In this document: positions 31,990 through 39,710 of the stretch, one piece after another
How positions within the stretch are numbered: the stretch's first letter is position 1
Layout: each line of letters opens with the position of its first letter
Assembly (NCBI GenBank): GCA_040394475.1
Contig: JBEBSD010000059.1
Location: forward strand, 1-39,710
Direction: 5' to 3'
Origin: JBEBSD01 sp040394475
GTDB lineage: Bacteria; Bacteroidota; Bacteroidia; Cytophagales; Spirosomataceae
Length of the DNA stretch: 39,710 nt
The notes under the pieces: model-generated
Database searches by the model: none
Told to the model about the DNA's origin: nothing
Seen by the model: only the letters and a program-made list of their open reading frames with translations
Made by a program: the position numbers and the translations under genes

Positions 31990-33783
31990 ATGTTTGAACC
32001 GTTTCCTTTTGTACGCTATACTTTTACATTAGTGGCCGGTATTCTGATAGGGCACCAGCTGCCCCTTCTTTCCAATGGCTACTGGTGGTTGGGGGGCGGG
32101 GTGCTGATCCTGTTAGGCGGGATCGGGGCACTGCTGACCCATGCCCGGAAAAAAACAGTAAAAGCCCTGCTTAGCTGCTCCATTCTCCTGCTTGGGGTAC
32201 TTTCCTGTCACCTGGCGAAAAAACAGTTTTCAGACCGGTTACATGCATTGGATTACCCTTATACGTCGTACCAGGTACAGGTAGAATCCTTACCGGAAAA
32301 AAGAGGAAAAAGTATCCGTTTTGAGGCTTCGGTCCAACGACTTTACGGCGAAGGCCAGTGGCGGACCGTCCGTTCCAGGGCCTTGTTGTACCTTCCCGTT
32401 CAAGCTGAAGCCGTACCGAAATCCGGGGACATCCTGCTGGTTAAAGGAATTTTGCTAAGACCGCCGCAATCGATTGTGCCGTTGGAATTCGACTACTCGG
32501 ATTACCTGGAAAAAAAAGGAATTCCCTGGATAGGGTATATACGCAGTGGCAATTTTCAGATAGTTCCCGGTCCGGTGCGGTCGTTTCAACCGTCCCGGTG
32601 GCCGTTCCGTGTATCGGATTGGGCGGATGGGGTGTTCCGCAAGGCAATACCTGACGATGATGCTTACGGACTCATTAAAGCAATGCTGCTGGGCAGGAGA
32701 GACGATATACGCTCGGAACTGAACGATGCCTTCATCAGCTCGGGTGCGGTGCATGTCCTGTCTGTTTCGGGCCTGCATGTAGGGATCTTCTTTATTTTCC
32801 TTACCTGGATGCTGGGGTTCCTTCGTAAACATCGCGCCGGGAAATATATCTACCTTGTTTTACTGGTCTTTGCAATGGGATTTTATTCCCTCATGACTGG
32901 TTTGCCCCCTTCAGTACAACGGGCGGCGATTATGTCGCTGGTGTGGGTAATCGCGGATACGTTCAGCCGCCGGCACCAGCCGCTGAATACACTCTGTATC
33001 GCGGCCTTTCTCATCTTACTGGCGGATCCCTATGTGCTATGGGATGTCGGTTTCCAATTGTCGTTCCTGGCCATGCTGGGCATTTTTCTTTTTACAGAAC
33101 CGATAGCGCTGCTGTATACACCTGAAACTCGCCTGGTAAGGCACTTATGGCAAGTAACGGCTATGTCCCTGGCCGCCCAATTAATGACATTTCCGGTAAG
33201 CATTTATTATTTTCACCAGTTTCCCACTTATTTTTTGTTCACCAATCTGCTGGTAATTGACATTGCCACCATTTTACTGCCTGCGGCGTTTACATTGCTG
33301 TTACTGGGTATGTTTCAATGGGAGTTCCTAGCGGGATTGGCCGGTAAAATCGTCAATTTCCTTTCTATCCTCACCAATGAAATTGTCCAATTACCCTCAA
33401 AACTCCCCGGTTACCTGATCGAAAACCGTTACCTTGACGGTTTTCAAACTGCTTTGCTCCTTTTAATACTTCTTTCCGCGTGGGGAATTATCAGGTACCG
33501 CAACCGGCGGGCCGTAAGCGGAGTCTTCCTGTTTGCTGTACTATTTGCAGGCTATTCAAGCTGCAGCGATTGGCTGCTGCTCAGTAAGCCGGTACTTTCC
33601 AGCTATCACCTTCGAGGTGAAAAAATACACTTGCTTAAAGTAAAGAACAAGGTGTATATTATTACAAATGAAAGCATTAAATCAGATACGCTCCTGTATG
33701 AACGTCATCTGAAAAATTATATTTCCTCTCTGGGGAGCGACACATTATGGGTAGCAAACACGCTTGCAGCTGAACAGGATTAA
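31990..33783 (+). CDS. comEC: ComEC/Rec2-family inner-membrane DNA channel protein
   Basis: A 597-residue polytopic membrane protein. An N-terminal DUF4131 region (~1-190) has three early helices and an OB-like beta segment. The Competence domain (~200-500) begins with the hallmark FISSGAVHVLSVSGLHVGI near 250 and has TGLPPSVQRAAIMSLVWV near 300. It would move single-stranded DNA across the inner membrane during transformation. The C-terminal metallo-beta-lactamase nuclease domain of Bacillus ComEC is absent; only ~70 residues follow the last helix. Its stop and that of the opposite-strand DUF922 gene interleave within TTAA at 33780-33783. Confidence 0.93.
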   Translation: MFEPFPFVRYTFTLVAGILIGHQLPLLSNGYWWLGGGVLILLGGIGALLTHARKKTVKALLSCSILLLGVLSCHLAKKQFSDRLHALDYPYTSYQVQVESLPEKRGKSIRFEASVQRLYGEGQWRTVRSRALLYLPVQAEAVPKSGDILLVKGILLRPPQSIVPLEFDYSDYLEKKGIPWIGYIRSGNFQIVPGPVRSFQPSRWPFRVSDWADGVFRKAIPDDDAYGLIKAMLLGRRDDIRSELNDAFISSGAVHVLSVSGLHVGIFFIFLTWMLGFLRKHRAGKYIYLVLLVFAMGFYSLMTGLPPSVQRAAIMSLVWVIADTFSRRHQPLNTLCIAAFLILLADPYVLWDVGFQLSFLAMLGIFLFTEPIALLYTPETRLVRHLWQVTAMSLAAQLMTFPVSIYYFHQFPTYFLFTNLLVIDIATILLPAAFTLLLLGMFQWEFLAGLAGKIVNFLSILTNEIVQLPSKLPGYLIENRYLDGFQTALLLLILLSAWGIIRYRNRRAVSGVFLFAVLFAGYSSCSDWLLLSKPVLSSYHLRGEKIHLLKVKNKVYIITNESIKSDTLLYERHLKNYISSLGSDTLWVANTLAAEQD

Positions 33784-34889
33784 TCAGAGTTGCGGGCTGT
33801 ATGGAGCTCTTCCATGATAAGCTGGTTCCAGGCCGTTTGCTCAACGGCATTGAGACCGTGTCTCGTCTCCTGGTCATATTGTTCCTGGAGACGGTTCATT
33901 TCCCGGAATGCTTCCAGAAACTGGTACTGGATTTCGCTATCATGGTCTTCAACGGTCAGAGGCATGTCCCGGAGGCGGTTTTTGAACCGTTGGGCAATCA
34001 CGTTGGCGATATCAAAATGAAGCTGTTCATGACCCAGCACGTATTCATTCCTGGACTGTACCGCCATCCACGACATGCTTTTAACCATGTACACTTTCAT
34101 TTTGATTTCCACTTCGAGGTAATCTTCTTTCACTTTGGAATTTCCTTCATACGCAATACTGGTAAACACCATCGCCGCATAACGGCCGGGCCGAGGGGCT
34201 GCCTGGAAGTCCGCATACGTTAACTTCCGGCCGGGCCGGTAAAACACCGTATCCGCCTTATCGGGGTAATCGACATCCGTAAAAACCAGGCGCACGGTCC
34301 TGATCAGTAACGGGTTTCTACCGATATTGGCCCCCATCCATTTATCAAAATGCTGAAGCGCATCGGTCACCATTTTCCGGAGGACCGGCTCCGGGTTATA
34401 GGCTGTTTCGGGGCGCGTATACTCACTTTTGGCTTTGAACGTAGTGAGTTTTATCTCATTTTCTCCCCGTCTCCAGGAAAGATCCACCGTAATAGCGGCT
34501 TCGCCCTTAATACGCCCTGGCGACTGTCTTTTTTCCTGAACAGAAAGCGTATTGATCGTCAGGATAATCGGAAACAGTGCAGTTTCTTTACGGGGGAGCG
34601 AACGTTTCCAAAACTCATATAACTGACTTTCCAGCGAGGCATTCAGTTCCAGGCTGGCCCGTTGTGTCTGCTGGATAATGGTACCCAGGTGCCCGCCTTT
34701 CACCGGGCGGTTGTCGAGCACATCCAGCAGGTAATAGTGTTTGGAAGAACTCAACGGAACACGGTCGGCGCCGAAAGAAACCTTCACAATGCCTGATTGG
34801 GCGTACAACAGGAAATTGCCGCAGACCAGGCACAAAATGAGCCCCCATTTTTTCGGGCAATTACTCCCTAACCGTTGAATCCAATTCAT
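33780..34889 (-). CDS. DUF922-family putative secreted zinc metallopeptidase
   Basis: A 369-residue protein from ATG 34889. The open frame extends further upstream, but the signal-like sequence (WGLILCLVCGNFLLYAQS) begins here. Residues ~215-340 match the DUF922 pattern: RKLTYADFQAAPRPGRYAAMVFTSIAYE and VEIKMKVYMVKSMSWM, followed by HEQLHFDIA with H287, E288 and H291 in the HExxH arrangement of a zincin. A Gln-rich helical tail follows. The beta-rich N-terminal half (~30-210) is unrecognised. It is probably periplasmic. Divergent from a dCMP-deaminase-family gene and convergent with comEC. Confidence 0.85.
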   Translation of the reverse strand: MNWIQRLGSNCPKKWGLILCLVCGNFLLYAQSGIVKVSFGADRVPLSSSKHYYLLDVLDNRPVKGGHLGTIIQQTQRASLELNASLESQLYEFWKRSLPRKETALFPIILTINTLSVQEKRQSPGRIKGEAAITVDLSWRRGENEIKLTTFKAKSEYTRPETAYNPEPVLRKMVTDALQHFDKWMGANIGRNPLLIRTVRLVFTDVDYPDKADTVFYRPGRKLTYADFQAAPRPGRYAAMVFTSIAYEGNSKVKEDYLEVEIKMKVYMVKSMSWMAVQSRNEYVLGHEQLHFDIANVIAQRFKNRLRDMPLTVEDHDSEIQYQFLEAFREMNRLQEQYDQETRHGLNAVEQTAWNQLIMEELHTARNSD

Positions 34890-34895
34890 GCTTTG

Positions 34896-34927
34896 CCTAA
34901 TTTGCGCCGTTGAAAGAACGAAAATAC
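34896..34927 (+). promoter_or_regulatory. Weak promoter candidate upstream of the deaminase gene
   Basis: In the 57-bp gap before the ATG, a TTTG lies within TAATTTGCG (about 34898-34906), and a TACAATTT follows roughly 20 nt later. Spacing is right, but the second box matches TAnnTTTG only in part. Confidence 0.25.
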
Positions 34928-34946
34928 AATTTTTAAATACATTCCC

Positions 34947-35414
34947 ATGGACAAAGTCCTCCAAAATGCCAAACCTGACTTCGATACGATTTTTATGGAG
35001 CTGGCCGAAAACCTCGCCAAACGCTCTCACTGTATCAAGGCTCAGGTGGGTGCGGTGTTGACCAAAGATACGCGTATTATATCAATCGGTTATAACGGAC
35101 CGCCTGCCGGCACGCATAACTGCGACGAGGAGTTTCCTGAACAAGGCTGCCCGCGCGATTCCAAAGGGAGCTGCTCACTGGCCCTCCATGCAGAACAAAA
35201 TGCAATCCTCTATGCGGTAAAAAACGGTTCCAATATTGAGGGCTCTACCCTGTACGTTACCCTGGCGCCTTGTATTTCCTGTGCCCGGGTCATCTTCACG
35301 ATGAAAATTGCCCGCGTCCTCTACCGGCATAGTTATGCCGCTTACAAGGGGATCGGAGTAGAAGAGGGGGTCGCCTTCCTCCAAAAATTCGGAGTAACAG
35401 TAGAACAGTATTAA
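34947..35414 (+). CDS. dCMP deaminase family protein (ComEB-like)
   Basis: A 155-residue zinc-dependent deaminase. Active-site motifs are HAEQNAI (H81 zinc ligand, E83 proton shuttle) and PCISC (C109 and C112 zinc ligands). An extra C/H-rich loop with HNCDEEFPEQGCPRDSKGSC before the HAE motif is typical of the dCMP-deaminase subgroup, which makes dUMP for thymidylate synthesis. It is cytoplasmic. ComEB in Bacillus belongs to the same family and is encoded beside comEC. Here comEC is one gene away, but that may be chance. Confidence 0.92.
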   Translation: MDKVLQNAKPDFDTIFMELAENLAKRSHCIKAQVGAVLTKDTRIISIGYNGPPAGTHNCDEEFPEQGCPRDSKGSCSLALHAEQNAILYAVKNGSNIEGSTLYVTLAPCISCARVIFTMKIARVLYRHSYAAYKGIGVEEGVAFLQKFGVTVEQY

Positions 35415-35431
35415 TGTTGCGATCATTCTAA

Positions 35432-35469
35432 AGGGTCGTGGTTCGACCGCAGCGGCGGACCACGACCCT
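35432..35469 (+). terminator. Long hairpin after the deaminase gene
   Basis: AGGGTCGTGGT (35432-35442) pairs perfectly with ACCACGACCCT (35459-35469), with a further CCGC/GCGG pairing inside. It begins 17 nt past the stop. No U-run follows. The GTGGTTCGAC wording resembles the palindrome at 19001-19047, so it may be a dispersed repeat used as a transcript end. Confidence 0.5.
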
Positions 35470-35504
35470 ACGATCGATCCGTCGAAGGGGCATCTTGTAT
35501 AACG

Positions 35505-35539
35505 AAGAAGGCCGACCCGTTTACCGGGCCGGCCTTCTT
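35505..35539. terminator. Bidirectional intrinsic terminator between converging genes
   Basis: A 15-bp stem with one mismatch pairs 35505-35519 (AAGAAGGCCGACCCG) with 35525-35539 (CGGGCCGGCCTTCTT) over a 5-nt loop. A-rich and T-rich flanks (TATAACG on the left, ATCGTTT on the right) suit termination in both directions. It lies 21 nt past the stop of the Cys-rich outer-membrane protein gene. Confidence 0.8.
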
Positions 35540-35560
35540 ATCGTTTACCGTAGGGGATTC

Positions 35561-37180
35561 TTATTTCACTCCCTGATAGATGATGGTACCATCACTGTTA
35601 ACGGTTGCTTTGTAAGAAGTTTTCTTCACGCCTTCTTCTGCACAATCGTTACCGTAAGAAGTGGTTTCGATGTCGATCGTTACGTTCTTCGCCCACTTCG
35701 GTGCTTTCACTTTCGCAAGCACGTCTTCGATGGTTTTGAACTCGTTGCAATCTTTCACTTCTTCCTGATGCAGGATGATCTTCCGGTTGCGTGTTACCTG
35801 AGACTCAACAGGGCAGATACAATCTGCGCAATTTTCGCTCTTCGCCCACTTCTTGATAGTAGAGGTCACACGGCGTATAGAAGAGATTTCGATTTTCTTG
35901 GTACACACGCAGATTTTCTCAACGATTCTGACAGTATCCGCTTTCAACGCAGCAAATCCGCTGGCAGCAACCTGGCTTACGCAGGAAGCACAGGCAGATG
36001 ACTGATGGCTTTGAACGGTTACATAATACTGACCGTCAACCGGGCATCCGTTGGTGGTGAGGTGGCTGGTCGGGAATGTCAGCTCGGTGTCTTTCTGACA
36101 AATTGCTTCCGCGATAATTTTGTCTTCTCCGTTGGCCAGGTGGTGAATCCGTGCCGTGAAAGTCTGGTTCAGGCTGTCAGCCAGTTCAGGTGACAGGGAA
36201 GATGTCCAGGAAGCCACAATCGGCTCGCAGCTTGTATCTCTTCCGTTAAAGTATTTACCCACGATGGAGGAATTGCCGCTTGTAAGGGACAGTGTAGGTA
36301 CGATACAGGTAAGTCCTGCGGTAGGATCTTTCTTAACGGGTACATCGTATTCAAATGATTTGCGAACCGCCAGTCCGAGGTTAAAGCCACCGTGAGAGCG
36401 GTCGAAACGCCACAAACGGCCATCGTTCGGCATGTCATAATTGACTTTGGTGCGGTAACCCTGCGCCTGCAGACCCAATGCCCAGGTCGGATTCTTCAAC
36501 GGGAAGAAAACACCTACCGCAGCCAGCAGACCGGCATGATAACGCTTATAATTAGGGGCTACAACGTACACACTGATCGGGTCAACTTCTCCCCAGGGAG
36601 TCAGTTTCGATTGATCTACTACGCTGATAGCGGCAGGAGTTGTCCGGAAGATACCTCCTTTTACACTCGCTTCCAGGAAAGGGCTTCTCTTGTTTTTGGT
36701 AAAGGCATATGTAATTACCGGACCGGCTACCAGGTAAAAGTCTTCAGAGGTACTTTTATTGATTGCCACGTCTCTCCGGGTCAGCTGCCGGGCTGCTAAT
36801 TCGTCATCAATCCACTTGTCATATCCGGGGCGTACGAAAAAGTGCTGTACCCCGAAAGTGGCGCCTACGCCAAACTTAAGCTGCGCGCTGTCGCGTTTGG
36901 TGAAAAAATAGTCACCATTGATTGCCCCGTTAATACCAATACCATTAAAAAGGGTCTTATCGCGTGCTTCGCTCAGGGGAAACGTATTCTTCCAACTGCC
37001 GCAATAGGCGATACCGGGTCCTAAATAGCCACCGATCCGCCACGGACTGATTTTATGCTGTATCCCAACTGTGTCGCAGCCGCCTCCTGGAGAATCACAG
37101 GCTTCCTGCGAAAAAGCGGTTTGTACTGATGAAAGAACCAGCAGAGAGCCTACTAATCCTCTTGTAAACGATTTTAACAT
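35561..37180 (-). CDS. Cys-rich outer-membrane barrel protein, function unknown
   Basis: A 539-residue protein from ATG 37180, with signal peptide MLKSFTRGLVGSLLVLSSVQTAFSQ. Residues ~25-290 look like an outer-membrane beta-barrel: alternating aromatic/hydrophobic strands such as WRIGGYLGPGIAYCG, LKFGVGATFGVQHFF, LLAAVGVFFPL and FNLGLAVRKSFEYD. The rest (~290-539) is a domain I do not recognise. It carries most of the protein's sixteen cysteines, in clusters such as ACASC, KICVC and NCADCIC. These could form disulfides in the periplasm or bind metal. A strong bidirectional terminator lies downstream and a promoter-like element upstream, so it is a single-gene unit. Confidence 0.8.
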   Translation of the reverse strand: MLKSFTRGLVGSLLVLSSVQTAFSQEACDSPGGGCDTVGIQHKISPWRIGGYLGPGIAYCGSWKNTFPLSEARDKTLFNGIGINGAINGDYFFTKRDSAQLKFGVGATFGVQHFFVRPGYDKWIDDELAARQLTRRDVAINKSTSEDFYLVAGPVITYAFTKNKRSPFLEASVKGGIFRTTPAAISVVDQSKLTPWGEVDPISVYVVAPNYKRYHAGLLAAVGVFFPLKNPTWALGLQAQGYRTKVNYDMPNDGRLWRFDRSHGGFNLGLAVRKSFEYDVPVKKDPTAGLTCIVPTLSLTSGNSSIVGKYFNGRDTSCEPIVASWTSSLSPELADSLNQTFTARIHHLANGEDKIIAEAICQKDTELTFPTSHLTTNGCPVDGQYYVTVQSHQSSACASCVSQVAASGFAALKADTVRIVEKICVCTKKIEISSIRRVTSTIKKWAKSENCADCICPVESQVTRNRKIILHQEEVKDCNEFKTIEDVLAKVKAPKWAKNVTIDIETTSYGNDCAEEGVKKTSYKATVNSDGTIIYQGVK

Positions 37181-37221
37181 AGTATATGCCTGGTTAGAGA
37201 TTTGAGTTTTGTTTTGATGCA

Positions 37222-37252
37222 ATAAAGTAAATAGCTATTAATATAATTCAAT
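37222..37252 (-). promoter_or_regulatory. Putative promoter for the Cys-rich barrel gene
   Basis: On the minus strand ATTG (37252-37249), a 19-nt spacer and TACTTTAT (37229-37222) resemble the Bacteroidota consensus, with 3 of 4 matches at -33 and mismatches at the last two positions of the -7 box. The ATG is about 41 nt downstream. Confidence 0.4.
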
Positions 37253-37266
37253 AAAAAAACTGCGCC

Positions 37267-37779
37267 TTAATGATGTACACCACCTGTTCCGTGGACATGG
37301 CCGTGATCTAATTCCGAGGTTGTGGCTTCCCGGACTTCAATTACTTTTCCGGAAAAATGCATTTCTTTCCCTGCTAACGGATGATTGAAGTCCAATATAA
37401 CAGTTTCTTCCTGAATATCGATCACCTGTCCGGAAAGATTATGACCATCCTCATTCGTCATGTGGATAATATTACCCAAAACCAGCAATTCCTCTGTATT
37501 TACTCCTTCTTCCTCGAACATATTTTTGGGAAGTGTTACAACGGCGTCGGGATCGACTTCCCCGTACCCTTTTTCGGCCTGGAGAGTAAACTCAAACTGA
37601 TCTCCCGCCACTAATCCTGTCAGCTCCTCTTCGAACTGCTCGGGAAGTCCGCTGTGCCCCATGATAAAGTACATGGGATCCTTTTCATCCACTACTTCTA
37701 CTACATCAAATTCACCTTCCTGATCCGGTAAACTCAACTCATAAGTCACCGCTACTACTTTATTGGGATTTACTTTCAT
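37267..37779 (-). CDS. SlyD-like FKBP-type peptidyl-prolyl isomerase
   Basis: A 170-residue cytoplasmic folding helper. An FKBP core at ~1-70 and ~125-150 flanks the insert-in-flap chaperone domain (~72-125), with SlyD hallmarks: GHSGLPEQFEEELTGLVAGDQFEF, EKGYGEVDPDAVV and LDFNHPLAGKEMHFSGKVIEV. The tail DHGHVHGTGGVHH is His-rich, a short version of the metal-binding tail of E. coli SlyD, so nickel or other metal binding is plausible but untested. The gene stands alone, upstream of the barrel gene on the same strand. Confidence 0.94.
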   Translation of the reverse strand: MKVNPNKVVAVTYELSLPDQEGEFDVVEVVDEKDPMYFIMGHSGLPEQFEEELTGLVAGDQFEFTLQAEKGYGEVDPDAVVTLPKNMFEEEGVNTEELLVLGNIIHMTNEDGHNLSGQVIDIQEETVILDFNHPLAGKEMHFSGKVIEVREATTSELDHGHVHGTGGVHH

Positions 37780-37953
37780 GGCCTAATACGATTGATGTTA
37801 AACTGAATATGATTTTTTGCATATGCAGCAATATCGTTGTACTTATTGAATTGCAATATTACACATATTTTTTTTTTACAACCAGTTTTCTATAAATTTA
37901 TCCCGGATTCTTCATTTTTTTCAATTATTATATAAAATCCCATTCCAAATCCA

Positions 37954-38595
37954 ATGAATTTTCTGGCACATCTGGCCCTTTCCGGAGACAATGCGGAGGT
38001 GATAATGGGAAATTTTGCCGGTGATTATGTCAAAGGTAGACTGGATTTATCAAAAGACGCAAATTGGACAAAAGATTACCTGACCGGTCTCAAACTCCAT
38101 CGTTTCATCGATCATTTCACCGATACCGACGCCACTGTTCTGACCTTGATGAAACGGCTCCGGGTCCGGTACAGCCGGTCGGCCCCGATCGCGGTGGATC
38201 TTTTTTTCGACCATTTCCTCGCATTGGATTTTGAGAAGTATCATCCCGATTCACTGGGGCATTTTGTGGAATTTATACATCATATCATTGAGGATCACCC
38301 TTTTTTGGTCCCTCCCAAAATGACCCTCTTTGCAAAAGCAATGATTGAAAACAATTGGCTGCTGCACTACCGGGAATTGCCGGCTATTCAAAAGACGATA
38401 ACCAATATGGGGGTGCGCCACCCGTTTTTGAAAAACCTGGAGGGCGCAACGGCAGATTTATCCGAAAACTTTGATGCGTATCAGTCTTATTTTTCGGAAT
38501 TTTACCCCCGCCTGCAGCTGGCTTGTGCCGGATTCCTGCTCCGCTGCAGTGAATCGGATAGGGTAGGAGGCCCCTCCGAAAGGATAACTACCTGA
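37954..38595 (+). CDS. ACP phosphodiesterase (AcpH-like, HD-type) family protein
   Basis: A 213-residue protein starting MNFLAHLALSGDNAEVIMGNFAGDYVKG, the typical AcpH N-terminus. Conserved HRFIDHFTDTD near 49-59 and a DLFFDHFLA segment near 88-96 provide the His/Asp metal-binding residues of this HD-like fold. E. coli AcpH removes the 4'-phosphopantetheine arm from acyl carrier protein. In Bacteroidota the family is widespread and the reaction has not, to my knowledge, been confirmed. It is cytoplasmic. holA follows after 22 bp in the same direction, so the two are probably co-transcribed. Confidence 0.9.
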   Translation: MNFLAHLALSGDNAEVIMGNFAGDYVKGRLDLSKDANWTKDYLTGLKLHRFIDHFTDTDATVLTLMKRLRVRYSRSAPIAVDLFFDHFLALDFEKYHPDSLGHFVEFIHHIIEDHPFLVPPKMTLFAKAMIENNWLLHYRELPAIQKTITNMGVRHPFLKNLEGATADLSENFDAYQSYFSEFYPRLQLACAGFLLRCSESDRVGGPSERITT

Positions 38596-38617
38596 AAATC
38601 AATCATTCATTTCCATT

Positions 38618-39640
38618 ATGCCCCATACACCTCAGGAAATTCTTAAAGCAATACGAGCCGACCAATTCAGACCGGTCTATTTTATCCATGGAGAGGAGCC
38701 TTACCTGATCGACCTGATCGCAGAAGAGCTGGAAAAAAGGGTGATTCCGCCTGCCCAGAAGGATTTCTGCAGTTTTGTATTGTACGGGAACCAGGAAACC
38801 AATGTGGGGATGGTCCTCCAGCGGGCAAAAAGCTTCCCGTTTATGGCCGACCGGCAACTTGTGGTGGTAAAAGAGGCCCAGAAACTGGATGGGATCGGGA
38901 AGGAAGACAGCCAGGCGGCGCTCGAACATTATGCGCTTAACCCATCGCCTGCAACGGTGCTGGTGGTCTGCTACCAGGGAAATGCGGATGAACGGAAAAA
39001 GTTTGTGAAAGCTTTTGACAAACACGGAGCCCTGGTCAAAACAAAAAAGCTCTATGAGAATCAGCTTCCGGACTGGGTAATCGACTACTGCCACGGCCGC
39101 AAGGTGAAAATCAGTCCCAAGGCTGCCCAAATGTTGGTGGCCAATATTGGAAATGACCTCAAGCGGTTGGCCAACGAAATTGATAAGCTCCTGGTAAACC
39201 AGTCGGGACAGGCGGCAATCGATGCCGAATCGGTAGAACGGTATATTGGTATCAGCAAGGACTACAATGTTTTCGAGCTGCAAAAGGCTTTGGGACAGAA
39301 GGATGTTCTGAAAGCAAACCGTATTGTCCTGCATTTTGCTGCCAATCCCAAAGACAACCCGCTGATCCCGGTCTTAATTATCCTGTACAATTTCTTTTCC
39401 AAGCTGCTTATTGTGCACGAGACGCCGGACAAATCGGATAAAGGATTAGCGGCTGCCTTGGGAGTGAATCCGTTCTTTGCTAAGGACTATGCTACCGCTG
39501 CGCGCCACTACCCGCTTGCCAAGGTCGTTCCCGTTATTCATTATCTCCGTGAGGCCGACTCCCGGATAAAAGGTGTGGAAGGAGGGACCGTGGCCGAGGG
39601 AGAGATCTTGAAGGAACTGGTGTTCAAGATTTTGCATTAG
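38618..39640 (+). CDS. holA: DNA polymerase III subunit delta
   Basis: A 340-residue clamp-loader subunit of normal HolA length. The N-terminal region has PVYFIHGEEPYLIDLIAEELEKRV near residues 17-40, where the HGEEPYLID segment is the family signature. KKLYENQLPDWVIDYCHGRKVKISPKAAQMLV and NDLKRLANEIDKLL mark the middle AAA+-like lid, and the C-terminal helical collar domain includes NVFELQKALGQKD. Delta opens the sliding clamp during loading. It lacks a functional Walker A, as expected. Its TAG stop interleaves with a possible opposite-strand stop. Confidence 0.93.
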   Translation: MPHTPQEILKAIRADQFRPVYFIHGEEPYLIDLIAEELEKRVIPPAQKDFCSFVLYGNQETNVGMVLQRAKSFPFMADRQLVVVKEAQKLDGIGKEDSQAALEHYALNPSPATVLVVCYQGNADERKKFVKAFDKHGALVKTKKLYENQLPDWVIDYCHGRKVKISPKAAQMLVANIGNDLKRLANEIDKLLVNQSGQAAIDAESVERYIGISKDYNVFELQKALGQKDVLKANRIVLHFAANPKDNPLIPVLIILYNFFSKLLIVHETPDKSDKGLAAALGVNPFFAKDYATAARHYPLAKVVPVIHYLREADSRIKGVEGGTVAEGEILKELVFKILH

Positions 39641-39710
39641 TCGTCGCCGGGCGGTTGGAAGGCTGACCTGTCGAAATGGGTGAGAAATGCTTGAATCATC
39701 CGGAATTGAT
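39637..39710 (-). CDS. Possible C-terminal end of a converging gene (partial)
   Basis: On the minus strand a frame is open from the right window edge to a TAA at 39637-39639 and reads as QFRMIQAFLTHFDRSAFQPPGDD. It is only 24 codons, too short to identify. Support is weak: the sequence looks protein-like and the stop overlaps the holA stop, as seen for comEC and DUF922. Confidence 0.3.
   Translation of the reverse strand, partial: QFRMIQAFLTHFDRSAFQPPGDD

Noticed and set aside
35438..36001. Plus-strand open frame of 187 codons
   Set aside because: It crosses the bidirectional terminator and is antisense to the Cys-rich protein, whose signal peptide and cysteine clusters mark the real frame.

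Overview
The window looks like a chromosomal segment of a Bacteroidota bacterium, probably of the order Cytophagales. The evidence is a secreted M43 protease with a C-terminal type IX secretion sorting tail, several upstream regions carrying the TTTG / TAnnTTTG promoter of this phylum, weak Shine-Dalgarno sequences, and the style of the housekeeping proteins. Base composition is roughly balanced. I saw no phage, plasmid, insertion sequence, rRNA or CRISPR array. One tRNA gene (Asp, GTC) is cut by the left edge.

Layout. 1-4398: tRNA-Asp (minus), then a Nif3-like protein and a C4 zinc-ribbon coiled-coil protein as one unit ending in a strong hairpin, a secreted TPR protein resembling eukaryotic TTC39/IML2, and RadC. 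4409-7029 (minus): a LytTR response regulator, its LytS-type kinase and a histidine phosphatase. 7116-8959: a hotdog thioesterase and an isochorismate synthase, probably menaquinone genes. 9057-14647: a complete tripartite RND efflux operon (adaptor, pump, outer-membrane channel). 14721-16045: a CvfB-like S1 protein and a small Cys-containing lipoprotein. 16161-22027 (minus): aconitase, a PQQ dehydrogenase lipoprotein with an inserted cytochrome c domain, and a Fur-family regulator with a near-perfect promoter overlapped by a palindrome. 22383-24747: two secreted carbohydrate-active proteins (a putative barrel glycosidase and a GH43). 24903-27182: a TPR-membrane-SH3 protein and RlmD. 27183-27936: a gene-free stretch with tandem and inverted repeats. 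27937-29514 (minus): DnaB. 29711-33783: PhoH, the M43 protease and ComEC, packed as an operon. 33780-37779: a DUF922 metallopeptidase-like protein (minus), a dCMP-deaminase-family enzyme (plus), a Cys-rich outer-membrane protein (minus) and a SlyD-like prolyl isomerase (minus). 37954-39710: an AcpH-like hydrolase, the DNA polymerase III delta subunit, and possibly the tail of a converging gene.

Most of the window is ordinary core genome. The less explained parts are the TTC39/IML2-like protein, the Cys-rich barrel protein, the Fur promoter/operator, the PQQ enzyme without visible cofactor genes, and several intergenic repeats that look like members of genome-wide families. I found no convincing new multi-gene defence or mobile system. 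All calls come from reading the sequence; no database search was run.
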